From assembly GCF_003966125.1 (NCBI RefSeq), contig NZ_RXMA01000001.1, forward strand, positions 209,560 to 273,559: 64,000 bases of DNA, given 5' to 3'. The notes under the pieces were generated by a model, which was not told where the DNA came from, ran no database searches, and saw only the letters and a list, made by a program, of their open reading frames with translations. A program made the translations under genes and the position numbers. Of the stretch, positions 29,318 through 38,127 are shown piece by piece. This DNA is from Azospirillum griseum. Its GTDB lineage: Bacteria > Pseudomonadota > Alphaproteobacteria > Azospirillales > Azospirillaceae. Numbering within the stretch: the stretch's first letter is position 1; the number at the start of each line of letters is the position of its first letter.

Positions 29318-30192
29318 CCCTGATCCACGCCCTGCAAGCGCTGCTGGTCATGGCGCTGTGGGGGTTGAACTTCGTGGTGTCCAAATGGGCGCTGCATGAT
29401 TTTCCGCCGCTGTTCCTGATGGCGGTGCGTTTTGCCCTGGTGTCGGTGCTGATCGTCCCCTTCTTCCGCATCCCGCGTGAGAAGATCCTGCCGGTGGCGC
29501 TGCTGTCGGTGACGTTGGGCAGCATCCATTTTCCGCTGATGTTCAACGGGTTGAACGGCATCGACGCCGCCACCGCCTCGCTCGCCGTGCAGGCGCAGGT
29601 TCCCTTTTCCTCGCTGCTCGCCGCCGTGGTGTTCAAGGACGCGCTGGGCTGGCGGCGTGGCGTGGGCATGATCGCCGCCTTCGCCGGGGTGCTGGTGATC
29701 GCCGGAGAGCCGCGCCTGGGCAACGCCCTGCAGTCGCTGGCGATGCTGCTGGCCGCCAGCCTCGCCTTTGCCGTCGCCAGCATCCAGATGAAGTTGATCG
29801 GTGCCGTGAACGGCTTTGCCGTCAACGGCTGGATGGCGCTGATGGCGATGCCGCAATTGCTCATCCTGTCGCTGCTGTTCGAAACCGGGCAGGTGGAGGC
29901 GGTGCAGAACGCCAGTTGGCTCGGCTGGGCCTCCATCGTCTACATGGCGGTGGCCGTCACCATCCTGGCCTATGGCTTCTGGTATCCACTGCTGGCGCGT
30001 TACGATGTGAACCAGACCATGCCCTATCTGCTGACCGTGCCGGTGTTCGGCGTGGCGGCGGGGGTGCTGCTGATGGGCGACCCGGTGACGATCAATCTGG
30101 TCATCGGCGGCGTGTTGACCATCGGCGGGGTGGCGATCATCGTGAAACGCCGCCCGCGCACGGTCAGCGAAACCGTGACCAACCCGACCTGA
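29314..30192 (+). CDS. EamA/DMT family transporter
   Basis: The 292-residue protein has ten predicted membrane helices in two EamA repeats (about 1-135 and 145-285). Start MTLIHALQALLVMALWGLNF is the typical DMT opening, with the FxxSK segment (NFVVSKWAL) after helix 1. The second half includes GWASIVYMAVAVTILAYGFW and ends with a basic cytoplasmic tail. EamA proteins export amino acids or other metabolites; the substrate here is not predictable. Translation is coupled to uup (ATGA overlap at 29314-29317). An amidase gene follows 13 bp downstream. Confidence 0.92.
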   Translation: MTLIHALQALLVMALWGLNFVVSKWALHDFPPLFLMAVRFALVSVLIVPFFRIPREKILPVALLSVTLGSIHFPLMFNGLNGIDAATASLAVQAQVPFSSLLAAVVFKDALGWRRGVGMIAAFAGVLVIAGEPRLGNALQSLAMLLAASLAFAVASIQMKLIGAVNGFAVNGWMALMAMPQLLILSLLFETGQVEAVQNASWLGWASIVYMAVAVTILAYGFWYPLLARYDVNQTMPYLLTVPVFGVAAGVLLMGDPVTINLVIGGVLTIGGVAIIVKRRPRTVSETVTNPT

Positions 30193-30205
30193 CGCCCATA
30201 CCGCC

Positions 30206-30952
30206 ATGATCGAGGCTCCGCCCGTCCCGCGCTGGATCGACCGCCCGTCCCCCAACCACGGCCCCCGGGAAGACGGAACACGGGCGGAAGCCGGGCGGGT
30301 GGAGCTGTTGATCCTGCATTACACCGGGATGCCGACCGCCGCCCACGCGCTGGACCGGCTGTGCGACCCGGCGGCGCAGGTCAGCGCCCATTACACGGTG
30401 GACGAGGACGGGACCGTCTACGCCCATGTGCCGGAGGACCGGCGGGCCTGGCACGCCGGGGTGTCGCACTGGCGCGGCCGGGGCGACGTCAACAGCCGCT
30501 CCATCGGGGTGGAGATCGTCAATCCCGGCCACGAGTTCGGCTACCGCCCCTTCCCCGCCGCGCAGATGGCGGCGGTGGCGGACCTCTGCCGCGCCATCAT
30601 CGCCCGCCACGCCATCGCCCCCGCCGATGTGCTGGGCCACAGCGACGTGGCCCCGGCCCGCAAGGAGGATCCGGGGGAGCTGTTCGATTGGCCGGGGCTG
30701 GCCGCCCAAGGCGTCGGCCTGTGGCCGCAGCCGACCGAGGCCGATTGCCAGCCGGGCGATGCGGCCTTGCCCCCGGAGGCGGTGGCCGCGCTGCTCGACC
30801 GCTATGGCTACAACGCGGCGGAACCACGGGCGCTGTTGAGCTTTCAGCGCCATTTCCACCCGCAGGCGCTCGCCACCCCCGCCGACGCCGGTCAGCCGAC
30901 CGCCGAGACCATCCGCCGCCTGCGCGCCCTGCTGCGCCAAACCGGCCGCTGA
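30206..30952 (+). CDS. N-acetylmuramoyl-L-alanine amidase (Amidase_2, AmpD/AmiD type)
   Basis: This 248-residue zinc amidase hydrolyses the bond between MurNAc and L-alanine in peptidoglycan or its fragments. The Amidase_2 domain (residues 30-165) shows LLILHYTGM with the first His ligand, VSAHYTVDEDGTVY, HAGVSHWRG, and VLGHSDVAPARKEDPGELFDW with the second His and the Asp ligand. A helical C-terminal region (about 190-248; VAALLDRYGYNA, LLSFQRHFHPQ) resembles a peptidoglycan-binding motif, as in AmiD. No signal peptide is seen, so a cytoplasmic recycling role like AmpD is plausible. It belongs to the uup-eamA-amidase-Nudix run on the plus strand. Confidence 0.92.
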   Translation: MIEAPPVPRWIDRPSPNHGPREDGTRAEAGRVELLILHYTGMPTAAHALDRLCDPAAQVSAHYTVDEDGTVYAHVPEDRRAWHAGVSHWRGRGDVNSRSIGVEIVNPGHEFGYRPFPAAQMAAVADLCRAIIARHAIAPADVLGHSDVAPARKEDPGELFDWPGLAAQGVGLWPQPTEADCQPGDAALPPEAVAALLDRYGYNAAEPRALLSFQRHFHPQALATPADAGQPTAETIRRLRALLRQTGR

Positions 30953-30992
30953 CGCCCGCCCCCGCCCCTTCCCCGTCCACACAGGTGTTGCC

Positions 30993-31460
30993 ATGACCGA
31001 CGCCGCCGACCGTTCCAGCCGCGAATACCCCGACCGCCCGTGGGTGGGCGTGGGGGTGGTGACGTGGCGCGGCGACCAGGTGCTGTTGATCCGCCGGGGC
31101 AAGGCCCCGCGCCTGGGGCAATGGAGCTTGCCCGGCGGCGCGCAGACCGTCGGCGAGACCGTGTTTGAAACGGCGGTGCGGGAGATGCGGGAGGAAACCG
31201 GCCTGACGGTGACGCCCACCGGGATCATCACCGTGGTGGACGCCATCACCCCCGACGCGGAGGGCCGCGTCCACTATCATTACACGCTGGTCGAGGTGTC
31301 GGCCGAATGCCCGGACGGCGAGGCGGTGTGCGCCGACGACGCTCTTGAAGCCCGCTGGGTCAGCGTGGAGGAGGCCGGAGCGCTGGTCCCCTGGGACGAA
31401 ACCCGCCGCGTCATCGCCCTGTCGGCGGAACAGCGCGCAACCGCGCGGCGACGGGGGTAA
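30993..31460 (+). CDS. Nudix hydrolase
   Basis: The 155-residue protein has a complete Nudix box, GGAQTVGETVFETAVREMREETGL (G-x5-E-x7-R-E-x2-E-E-x-G; about residues 49-72), preceded by PRLGQWSLPGG. It probably hydrolyses an NDP-linked compound; ADP-ribose pyrophosphatase-like members share the WVGVGVVTWRGDQVLLIRR beginning. The gene begins 40 bp after the amidase stop and is the last plus-strand gene before convergent ychF, so it likely ends the uup-eamA-amidase-Nudix transcript. The exact substrate cannot be inferred. Confidence 0.92.
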   Translation: MTDAADRSSREYPDRPWVGVGVVTWRGDQVLLIRRGKAPRLGQWSLPGGAQTVGETVFETAVREMREETGLTVTPTGIITVVDAITPDAEGRVHYHYTLVEVSAECPDGEAVCADDALEARWVSVEEAGALVPWDETRRVIALSAEQRATARRRG

Positions 31461-31464
31461 CACG

Positions 31465-31496
31465 CCCCTCCCCCGCCCGGTCGGACGGAGGAGGGG
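31465..31496. terminator. Weak hairpin between Nudix gene and ychF
   Basis: CCCCTCC (31465-31471) pairs with GGAGGGG (31490-31496), and an inner CCG/CGG pairing is possible. It lies between two convergent genes. There is no T-run, so this is only a candidate. Confidence 0.35.
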
Positions 31497-31505
31497 ACGG
31501 CATCA

Positions 31506-32606
31506 TCAGACGTTGAAGCGGAAATGGAAGATGTCGCCGTCCTGGACGACGTATTCCTTGCCTTCCTGACGCATCTTTCCGGCGTCCTTGGCCCCCTGTT
31601 CGCCGCCCAAGGTCACGAAGCTGTCGTAATCGATGGTTTCGGCGCGGATGAAGCCGCGTTCGAAATCGGTGTGGATGACGCCCGCCGCTTCCGGGGCCTT
31701 GGCGTGGCGGCGCACGGTCCAGGCGCGCGCCTCCTTCGGGCCGACGGTGAAGAAGGTGATGAGGTCGAGCAGCTTGAACCCGGCGCGGATCAGCTTGTTC
31801 AGGCCGGTTTCCTCCAGCCCCATCGATTCCAGGAATTCGGCCTTTTCCGCCGGGTCGCTCAACTGCGCGACCTCCGATTCGATGGCGGCGGAGATCACCA
31901 CCATTTCCGCCCCTTCCGCCTTGGCCTTTTCCGCCACCTTGGCGGAAAACGCGTTGCCGGTGGCGGCGGCGGCTTCCTCGACGTTGCAGACATACAGGAC
32001 CGGCTTGGCGGTCAGCAGCATGAACTGCTTGAACACCGGGCGTTCTTCCGGGTCCAGCTCCACGACGCGGGCGGGCTTGCCGTCCTGCAGGACCTTCAGC
32101 GCCCGTTCCATCAGGTCGGCCTTGATCTTGCTGTCCTTGTCGCCGCCCTTGGCCTTCTTCTGAAGGTTGGTGATCTGGCGTTCCAGGCTTTCCATGTCGG
32201 CGAGCATCAGCTCGGTCTCGACCACCTCGGCGTCGCGCAGCGGGTCAACGCCGCCCTCGACGTGGGTGATGTCGTCGTCCACGAAGCAGCGCAGGACATG
32301 GACGATGGCATCGACCTCGCGGATGTTGGCGAGGAACTGGTTGCCCAGCCCTTCGCCCTTCGACGCGCCCCGGATCAGACCGGCGATGTCCACGAACTCC
32401 AACTGCGTCGGAATCGTCTTCTGCGACTTGGCGATCACCACCAGCTTGTCCAGCCGGGGATCGGGAACGCTGACGCGGCCAACGTTCGGTTCCTTGGTGC
32501 AGAAGGGGAAATTCGCCGCTTCGGCCGCCTGGGTGGCGGTCAGCGCGTTGAACAGGGTCGATTTGCCAACGTTGGGCAGACCGACGATACCGCAATTGAA
32601 GCCCAT
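31506..32606 (-). CDS. ychF: Redox-regulated ATPase YchF (EngD/Obg family)
   Basis: The 366-residue P-loop protein starts [20 protein letters not shown] (Walker [10 protein letters not shown]), then [33 protein letters not shown] (G3), and the NVEE variant in the G4 position that makes YchF prefer ATP over GTP. The C-terminal TGS domain ends [17 protein letters not shown]. YchF binds ribosomes and is involved in oxidative stress and translational control. The gene follows pth by about 110 bp in the conserved rplY-pth-ychF order. Start ATG 32606 is preferred over an upstream in-frame start that adds MTASTHP. Confidence 0.97.
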   Translation of the reverse strand: MGFNCGIVGLPNVGKSTLFNALTATQAAEAANFPFCTKEPNVGRVSVPDPRLDKLVVIAKSQKTIPTQLEFVDIAGLIRGASKGEGLGNQFLANIREVDAIVHVLRCFVDDDITHVEGGVDPLRDAEVVETELMLADMESLERQITNLQKKAKGGDKDSKIKADLMERALKVLQDGKPARVVELDPEERPVFKQFMLLTAKPVLYVCNVEEAAAATGNAFSAKVAEKAKAEGAEMVVISAAIESEVAQLSDPAEKAEFLESMGLEETGLNKLIRAGFKLLDLITFFTVGPKEARAWTVRRHAKAPEAAGVIHTDFERGFIRAETIDYDSFVTLGGEQGAKDAGKMRQEGKEYVVQDGDIFHFRFNV

Positions 32607-32715
32607 GGGGTGGGTGCTCGCCGTCAAAAATACCGTGGATTGACGCGCTTTATCCTACTTTGGGGGGCAAAGCGCAAACCCTTTGGCGGGCGGCCCACCC
32701 AGGCCACCCAGCCCC

Positions 32716-33288
32716 TCAGCGCCCCGCCGTCGCCAGCGTCACCTTGTTCATGAAGTTTTCCGGCTGGCCCTCCACCAGCAGCGGCAACCCGTCGGCCACC
32801 GCGTCCAGCAGCGGGTCGATCCAGGCCTGATCGGCCTTGGCGAAGTCGTGCAGCACATAGCCGCTGACCAAATCCTTGTTGCCCGGGTGGCCGATGCCGA
32901 GCCGGACGCGCCAATACTCCTTGCCGATGTGGCTGTCGATGGAGCGCAGGCCGTTGTGGCCGCCATGGCCGCCGCCCTTCTTCACCCGGATCTTGCCGGG
33001 GGGCAAATCCAGCTCGTCATGGATGACCACGACGTTTTCGGGCTTCAGCTTGAAGAATTGCAGCGCCGCGACCACCGATTGGCCCGACAGATTCATGAAG
33101 GTGCCGGGTTCCAGCGCCAGAACCTTGTCACCGCCCACCGTGCCTTCGGCGGTCACGCCCTGGAAGCGCTTCCTCCACGGGCTGAAATTGTGGCGGCGGG
33201 CGATGGTTTCGGCGGCCATGAAGCCGATGTTGTGGCGGTTGCGCGCGTACTCCGCGCCCGGGTTGCCCAATCCGACCAAGAGAAGCAT
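32716..33288 (-). CDS. pth: Peptidyl-tRNA hydrolase
   Basis: The 190-residue enzyme releases tRNA from prematurely dropped peptidyl-tRNA. Family motifs are all present: [20 protein letters not shown] with the catalytic His at residue 19, [27 protein letters not shown] with the catalytic Asp, and [13 protein letters not shown]. Length is normal. It sits between rplY (upstream, 100 bp and a terminator-like hairpin) and ychF (downstream), the usual arrangement in alphaproteobacteria. Confidence 0.98.
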   Translation of the reverse strand: MLLLVGLGNPGAEYARNRHNIGFMAAETIARRHNFSPWRKRFQGVTAEGTVGGDKVLALEPGTFMNLSGQSVVAALQFFKLKPENVVVIHDELDLPPGKIRVKKGGGHGGHNGLRSIDSHIGKEYWRVRLGIGHPGNKDLVSGYVLHDFAKADQAWIDPLLDAVADGLPLLVEGQPENFMNKVTLATAGR

Positions 33289-33325
33289 GGCCCCTGCCGT
33301 CCCACCTGAATGAATGCCGATTCCA

Positions 33326-33354
33326 CAAACAAAAGCGGGGGGCCGAAGCCCCCC
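33326..33354 (-). terminator. Terminator/attenuator between rplY and pth
   Basis: On the minus strand a GGGGGGC/GCCCCCC stem closes on a UUCG tetraloop (33337-33354) and is followed by GCTTTTGTTTG (complement of 33326-33336). It is a classical intrinsic terminator located 35 bp after the rplY stop; pth then needs read-through or its own promoter. Confidence 0.85.
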
Positions 33355-33388
33355 ACCTTGATCTCAACCGAAGCGGAAACGTCGCCGA

Positions 33389-33982
33389 TCAGGCGGCGTT
33401 GTCTTCCGACTTCAGGCCCGACGGGGCGACGATGGTCGCAATCGTCAGATCCTGCTCGTGCGAGACGGAGACGATGCCTTCCGGCAGCGTGATCGCCGAG
33501 ATGTGGATCGACGCGCCGACGTCGAAGCCCTCGCACGACACGGTGATGTGCTCGGGGATGTTGTCCGCCGGGCATTCCAGGTCGAGCGAGTGGTGAACGA
33601 TGTTCAGCACGCCGCCGCGCTTCAGGCCGGGCGACTTGTCCTGGTTGACGAACTCAACCGGGACATGCACGACGATGCGGGTGTCGCTGGTGACGCGCAG
33701 GAAATCGACGTGCAGCGGGAAATCCGTCACCGGGTGGAACTGGACATCGCGGGGCAGCACGCGGTGCGCGACGCCGTCAACGGTGACGTCGTACAGGTGC
33801 GTGAAGAAACCCGGCTGATGCAGCACGCGGGTGAACTCGAACTTCTCGAGCGAAATGGTCAGGGGAGCCTGCTTGCCACCGTAGATGACGGCCGGAATGC
33901 GGCCATCGCGACGGGTTTGGCGGGCGGTCCCCTTGCCGGCCCGTTCGCGCCCTTCGGCGCCGAGCGGAATGATCTTGGTCAT
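33389..33982 (-). CDS. rplY: 50S ribosomal protein L25 (Ctc type)
   Basis: The 197-residue protein has the L25 N-terminal 5S rRNA-binding domain (about 5-95; GKGTARQTRRDGRIPAVIYG, VTDFPLHVDFLRV) and the C-terminal TL5/Ctc beta domain (about 100-190; HHSLDLECPADNIPEHITV), so it is the long form common in alphaproteobacteria rather than the short E. coli L25. Start ATG 33982 (MTKIIPLGAEGRERAGKGTA); frame extension upstream is not used. It leads the rplY-pth-ychF group and is divergent from the LysR gene. Confidence 0.97.
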   Translation of the reverse strand: MTKIIPLGAEGRERAGKGTARQTRRDGRIPAVIYGGKQAPLTISLEKFEFTRVLHQPGFFTHLYDVTVDGVAHRVLPRDVQFHPVTDFPLHVDFLRVTSDTRIVVHVPVEFVNQDKSPGLKRGGVLNIVHHSLDLECPADNIPEHITVSCEGFDVGASIHISAITLPEGIVSVSHEQDLTIATIVAPSGLKSEDNAA

Positions 33983-34162
33983 GACGGATGCTCCAAAAAG
34001 AAAAGCGCGCCGGCCTCCAGGGGTGCCGACGCATGGGCGCGGTGCATAAGCCATCCCGGCCCACCCGTCAAGAGGCTGCGGCGCGGCGCGCGCCCTTCAA
34101 ATCCACCGCTTGACCCCGGCGGCCAGCGGTCCACCATGACCGAAAAGGACGGGGGGGATTTC

Positions 34163-35104
34163 ATGCAGCGGTCGGCGATGAAGCTCAACGAGATTCACAC
34201 CTTCGTCGCGGTGGCGGAGGCGCAATCGGTGCAGGAGGCCGGGCGGCGGCTGGGGCTGACCCAATCGGCGGTCTCGCGCCTGATCCAGCGGTTGGAGGCC
34301 GAATTGGGCGTGACCCTGTTCGACCGCCAGACCAAGCCGCTGACCCTGACGCGCGACGGCGACCTGGCCCTGGCCCACGCCCGCCGCATCCTGAACGCCG
34401 CCACCGACCTGTCCGACGCGTTTGCCGGGTCCGCCGATCCGCAGGGGCTGCTGCGATTGGGGATGGCGCATGTGTTGACCACGCTGACCGCCGGGCCGCC
34501 GCTGGACGAACTGCGCGCCGCCTTCCCCGGCCTGACCATCCGCCTGCACGCCGATTGGAGCACCCCGCTGATGGAGCAGGTGCGCAGCGGTGCCCTGGAC
34601 GGGGCCGTGGTTCTGCTGTGCGAGGGGCAAAGCCCGCCCGACGATCTGCCCTGCCAGCGTCTGGGGACCGAGCCGGTCAGCGTCATCGCGTCGGTCGCCC
34701 GCGCCGCCGCCGGGCCGTGGAGCCTGGAGGCGATGAACCGCGTCGGCTGGGTGCTGCAACCCGACGGCTGCCGCTATCGCACCGCGCTGGCGGCGGCCCT
34801 GACCCCGCTGGGGCAGCGGCCGAACGTGACGGTGGAGTCCTTTGACCAATCGCTGCTGCTGTCGTTGGTGGCGCGCGGCATCGGGTTCGGGCTGGCCCCC
34901 CTGCGGCTGCTGGGCGACGACCGCGTGGCCGAGCGGGTGCGGCCGGTGGACGCGCCGGATTTGCGGCCAAGCGTCACCGTCTGGCTGGTGACGGCGCGGG
35001 TGGTCGGGCGGCTGAACGCGGTGTTCGACCGGTTGGAACGCAGCCTGACCGCCCAGATGGCCCCCGCCGCTGCCGATCCACTGCTGTATTCCGCTGCGGA
35101 ATGA
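34163..35104 (+). CDS. LysR family transcriptional regulator
   Basis: The 313-residue regulator has an N-terminal winged HTH (residues 6-65; KLNEIHTFVAVAEAQSVQEA, GLTQSAVSRLIQRLEAELGV, LFDRQTKPLTLT) and a LysR substrate-binding domain (about 95-300). I choose ATG 34163 because a G-rich Shine-Dalgarno (GGGGGGG) lies 5 bp before it; ATG 34178 and 34136 are alternatives. It precedes an MFS transporter gene by 108 bp on the same strand, so the transporter is its most likely target. The effector is unknown. Confidence 0.92.
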   Translation: MQRSAMKLNEIHTFVAVAEAQSVQEAGRRLGLTQSAVSRLIQRLEAELGVTLFDRQTKPLTLTRDGDLALAHARRILNAATDLSDAFAGSADPQGLLRLGMAHVLTTLTAGPPLDELRAAFPGLTIRLHADWSTPLMEQVRSGALDGAVVLLCEGQSPPDDLPCQRLGTEPVSVIASVARAAAGPWSLEAMNRVGWVLQPDGCRYRTALAAALTPLGQRPNVTVESFDQSLLLSLVARGIGFGLAPLRLLGDDRVAERVRPVDAPDLRPSVTVWLVTARVVGRLNAVFDRLERSLTAQMAPAAADPLLYSAAE

Positions 35105-35212
35105 TAATGCGACCCTTTATGAATTTGTCGCGCTGCGGGCGCGGGTCTATCGTTTGATCCTGACCAACATGGCGACACCACGCCGCCCGTCCCACCATGG
35201 GGAGAGACTCCG

Positions 35213-36463
35213 TTGACCACCACCCCCACCTCCACGGCGTCCTCCTGGCGGACGCCCGCCCTGGTCGTCGTCTGCGGCTGTCTGATTTCGATGCTGGCCT
35301 TTGGTCCGCGTTCCAGCATGGGGCTGTTCATCGGCCCGCTGTCGGACGCGCATGGCTGGGGCCGCGATGTGTTCGCGCTGGCGATGGCGATCCAAAACAT
35401 CCTGTGGGGGGCGGGCGGCCCCTTCGCCGGGGCGTTGACCGACCGGTACGGCCCGGCCCCGGTGCTGGCGGGCGGCGGGCTGCTCTACGCCGCCGGGCTG
35501 GTGCTGATGCCCTACGCCCAGACCAGCGTCGAGCTGTATCTGACGGCGGGTGTGCTGATCGGGCTGGGCCTGTCCGGGGCCTCCTTTGGCATCGTCATCG
35601 CCGGATTCACCCGGCTGCTGCCGCCGGAAAAGCGGACCTGGTCCATCGGCATCGCCACCGCCGCCGGGTCGATGGGGCAATTCCTGTTCGCGCCGATGGG
35701 GCAAGCCTTCATCGCCGGGTTCGGCTGGCAGACCGCCTTGGTCCTGCTGGGGGCGGCCATGCTGCTGACGCCCGCCCTGGCCTGCGTCTTCCCCGGCCCG
35801 CGCGGCATGGCGGCGGCCAACGCGCCCGCCGTCACCGGGGCCAACGTCGGCTATGTCGCGGCGGTGCGGCAGGCGTTCCAGCACCGCAGCTATGTGCTGC
35901 TGGTCGTCGGCTTTTTCGTCTGCGGGTTCCAGTTGGCCTTCATCACCACCCATCTGCCGCCCTATCTGACCGCCGCCGGGATCAGCCCGTCGCTGGCCGC
36001 CTGGGCCTTGGCGCTGATCGGGCTGTTCAACGTCGTCGGCTCCTACAGCTCCGGCGTGTTGGCGGGGAAGGTCAGCAAACGCTATCTGCTGTGCGGCAAC
36101 TACTTCCTGCGCGGGGTGGCGACGGCGGCCTTTGTGCTGCTGCCGACCACGCCGGTCACGGTCATCGCCTACGCCGCCGCCATGGGGCTGCTGTGGCTGT
36201 CCACCGTGCCGCCCACCTCCGGGCTGGTCGCGGTGATGTTCGGCACGCGGTACATGGGCACGCTGTACGGCTTTGCCTTTTTCAGCCATCAGGTCGGCGG
36301 CTTCCTGGGCGTGTGGCTGGGCGGGGTGCTGTACGAGCGCACCGGGTCCTATGACGTGGTGTGGTGGCTGGGCGTGGCGCTGGCGATGGGGGCCGCCCTG
36401 ATCAACCTGCCGATCGTCGAGCGCCCGGCCCCGTCGCTGGCCGCGTCCGACGCCAAGGCCTGA
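35213..36463 (+). CDS. MFS transporter
   Basis: The 416-residue protein has twelve predicted membrane helices. Start is TTG 35213 with GGGGAGAG upstream. MFS hallmarks are visible: the loop 2-3 motif GALTDRYGPAPVL (about residue 72), the conserved second-half GKVSKRYLL loop, and the N-terminal LISMLAFGPRSSMGLFIGPL segment common to the OFA-like/monocarboxylate-type subgroup. The likely role is uptake of a small organic anion, judged only from subgroup resemblance. It follows the LysR gene, and a small anchored protein gene follows 18 bp downstream. Confidence 0.93.
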   Translation: MTTTPTSTASSWRTPALVVVCGCLISMLAFGPRSSMGLFIGPLSDAHGWGRDVFALAMAIQNILWGAGGPFAGALTDRYGPAPVLAGGGLLYAAGLVLMPYAQTSVELYLTAGVLIGLGLSGASFGIVIAGFTRLLPPEKRTWSIGIATAAGSMGQFLFAPMGQAFIAGFGWQTALVLLGAAMLLTPALACVFPGPRGMAAANAPAVTGANVGYVAAVRQAFQHRSYVLLVVGFFVCGFQLAFITTHLPPYLTAAGISPSLAAWALALIGLFNVVGSYSSGVLAGKVSKRYLLCGNYFLRGVATAAFVLLPTTPVTVIAYAAAMGLLWLSTVPPTSGLVAVMFGTRYMGTLYGFAFFSHQVGGFLGVWLGGVLYERTGSYDVVWWLGVALAMGAALINLPIVERPAPSLAASDAKA

Positions 36464-36481
36464 GCGCCGACCCGGCCCATT

Positions 36482-36922
36482 ATGATGACCGACCAGCCCC
36501 ACCCCACAGCACCCGCCCCGTCCACCCCGCCGCCGGATCCGTTTCCGGCGGGGTTCGGGCATGGCCTGGCCATCGGCTTTTTCGTGGTGGTGCTGGCGGT
36601 GTGGGCGGCGGTGATGACGCTGTCGCTGCGCCAAGCCGCCCTGCCCGACGAGCGCGACGGCCTGCTGTTGGCCGTGTTCCACCCCGGATCGAGCCAGGAG
36701 GACGCCTTCCGCGCCATGGTCGCGGCGGGCGGCGAGCCGGTGCGGACGACGTGGCTGGGCTTTGCCTATGTTGCGCGCGGCCTGGAACCGGGCTTCGTCG
36801 GCCGCCTGAAAGCCGAAGGCGCACTCGCCGCCTTCGGCGACCTCCCCGTCGGCCCCACCCTGGGCGGCTGTGCCGCGATGCCGGTGGACACGGCGAAAAT
36901 CGCGGCGACGAAGTTGCAGTAG
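36482..36922 (+). CDS. Single-pass membrane protein of unknown function
   Basis: The 146-residue product has a proline-rich N-terminus (about 1-25), one membrane helix (about 28-50; LAIGFFVVVLAVWAAVMTLS), and a C-terminal soluble part with LLAVFHPGSSQEDAFRAMVA and LGFAYVARGLEPGFVGRLKA segments. It follows the MFS gene by 18 bp and so is probably cotranscribed. I recognise no family; the soluble half looks like a small globular domain rather than a disordered tail. The gene ends 8 bp before the MITE-like element. Confidence 0.65.
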   Translation: MMTDQPHPTAPAPSTPPPDPFPAGFGHGLAIGFFVVVLAVWAAVMTLSLRQAALPDERDGLLLAVFHPGSSQEDAFRAMVAAGGEPVRTTWLGFAYVARGLEPGFVGRLKAEGALAAFGDLPVGPTLGGCAAMPVDTAKIAATKLQ

Positions 36923-36930
36923 ACCCAGGT

Positions 36931-37094
36931 TAACAGGGTGCGGAAAAAGGCTTTTGCGTCGCAAGGGAGGGGACTTTCTGGCAAAATTAGGAAAGGCCGA
37001 AGCAAGATACTGGTGGTATCTTGCGAGGTCTTGACGCGATATTGCCAGAAAGAACCAGACCGCAGCAGCAAAATGGTTTTCCCGCACCCTGCTA
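36931..37094. mobile_element. MITE-like palindromic element bounded by TA
   Basis: A ~164-bp stretch is an imperfect palindrome. Its ends are GTTAACAGGGTGCGGAAAAA (from 36929) and the reverse complement of TTTTCCCGCACCCTGCTAAC (to 37096), sharing a perfect CAGGGTGCGG. Inner inverted pairs are CTTTCTGGCAA (36974-36984) with TTGCCAGAAAG (37042-37052) and a central GCAAGATAC/GTATCTTGC hairpin. It has no ORF. The TA dinucleotides at 36931-36932 and 37093-37094 fit target duplication by IS630/Tc1-type transposases, so I infer a non-autonomous element of that kind. It lies between the MFS unit and the lipoprotein operon. Confidence 0.75.
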
Positions 37095-37156
37095 ACAGTC
37101 AAAACAATATGATAGAACGTAGCAGAGCTTTGTGCATGCTTTCGCCGCCTGTATTT

Positions 37157-37585
37157 TTATGCGTCGACTTGTTGCCCTTCAAGGAACATGGCTTTCGACA
37201 ACGCTTCAAAAAACTGCTGGTAGGGAGTCGGGTCCTCAACGGGGGTGATGTTGTACTGTGCATTGGCCCGAACGAGAATCTGCGTGGTTCCGCGCGGACG
37301 GATTGTCACGGTGATGCGCAATGCGTACCCATTCAATTTCGTCGCGCTGACAGTGCCCAGCGTTGCATCCGCTTTATCGACAACGAAAGCCAAATCTTGA
37401 AGGGTCCCAATGATGGTGCGCAACATCTTATCGCGGTCGGTGGTCTCGTAGGCCCGCGTTTGATAGGCCCGCAGTTGAACCTGAGATTTCGACGTATCCA
37501 ACACTTGAGTCCGCGAATCTGTCTGGCAACCTGCCAGACAAAAAACCAGAGCCATCAGGGGAACGATAGCATATTTTTTCATCAT
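37157..37585 (-). CDS. Lipoprotein A of a three-lipoprotein operon (paralogue of lipoprotein B)
   Basis: The 142-residue protein has a lipoprotein signal (MMKKYAIVPLMALVFCLAGC, lipobox FCLAGC, lipidated Cys20). The mature part reads QTRAYETTDRDKMLRTIIGT, QDLAFVVDKADATLGTVSAT, and ends PYQQFFEALSKAMFLEGQQV. These stretches match the next gene upstream position by position (QTR-x-(F/Y)ET-x-D, QDL(A/G)F, YQQFF-x2-LS-x2-(M/V)FL), so the two are tandem paralogues. Start ATG 37585 overlaps the stop of lipoprotein B by 4 bp. No known function; periplasmic side of the inner or outer membrane. GC content is clearly lower than in flanking genes. Confidence 0.85.
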   Translation of the reverse strand: MMKKYAIVPLMALVFCLAGCQTDSRTQVLDTSKSQVQLRAYQTRAYETTDRDKMLRTIIGTLQDLAFVVDKADATLGTVSATKLNGYALRITVTIRPRGTTQILVRANAQYNITPVEDPTPYQQFFEALSKAMFLEGQQVDA

Positions 37586-38127
37586 TTTTGAATCTCATTG
37601 GCTGTCAAGAAAACAGACTGTGACAGTTTATCGAAGAATTGCTGGTACATCGCTGGATCAGAAAGACCTTCAATCTTAGACAGTTGATTCTGATCATTCC
37701 AGACAATGCGTTGGAAAGTCACACGGACGGCGGTGTTTTGGGAAGACGAAGGTCTCGTCACGAGACTGACCCTGATCTTCTGCTTAGTATCAATTGGCAT
37801 ACGCGCGCCGAACAGCACCGCCATCATGATTGCCCCGGCCACTTGCCCAGCTTCCGTTGCATCCCGGTCTTTGCTTGCCACAATAAGTCCGGCGGGGACT
37901 GCGGTTTCGTCGATGGAGAAACCCAAATCCTGGATCACGGCAGCGCTGGCTTGAAGAAGCTTCGCTTCATCAGCCGTTTCAAAGCGGCGAGTCTGCATCT
38001 GCCGCTCCTTCAGGCTTTCTTTGGAAAGCTGAAGCGCTTCCTTTGGAATGGTTTGTTGGCAACCAGTCATCAAGGTTGCAGCTGCAACAAGAACAGCTAT
38101 TGTTTTTCTATTCATGCTTTTTCTCAT
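37582..38127 (-). CDS. Lipoprotein B of the three-lipoprotein operon
   Basis: The 181-residue protein (ATG 38127, or ATG 38115) has a lipobox LMTGC after a signal sequence MNRKTIAVLVAAATLMTGC. The mature region: KERQMQTRRFETADEAKLLQ, AVIQDLGFSIDETAVPAGLI, a Gly/Ala-rich segment with possible membrane-insertion character (GQVAGAIMMAVLFGARMP, about 100-117), then strands, and PAMYQQFFDKLSQSVFLTAN at the end. It is longer than lipoprotein A by that central insert. Its start touches the stop of the BamE-like gene and its stop overlaps lipoprotein A, indicating one coupled transcript. Function unknown. Confidence 0.85.
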   Translation of the reverse strand: MRKSMNRKTIAVLVAAATLMTGCQQTIPKEALQLSKESLKERQMQTRRFETADEAKLLQASAAVIQDLGFSIDETAVPAGLIVASKDRDATEAGQVAGAIMMAVLFGARMPIDTKQKIRVSLVTRPSSSQNTAVRVTFQRIVWNDQNQLSKIEGLSDPAMYQQFFDKLSQSVFLTANEIQK

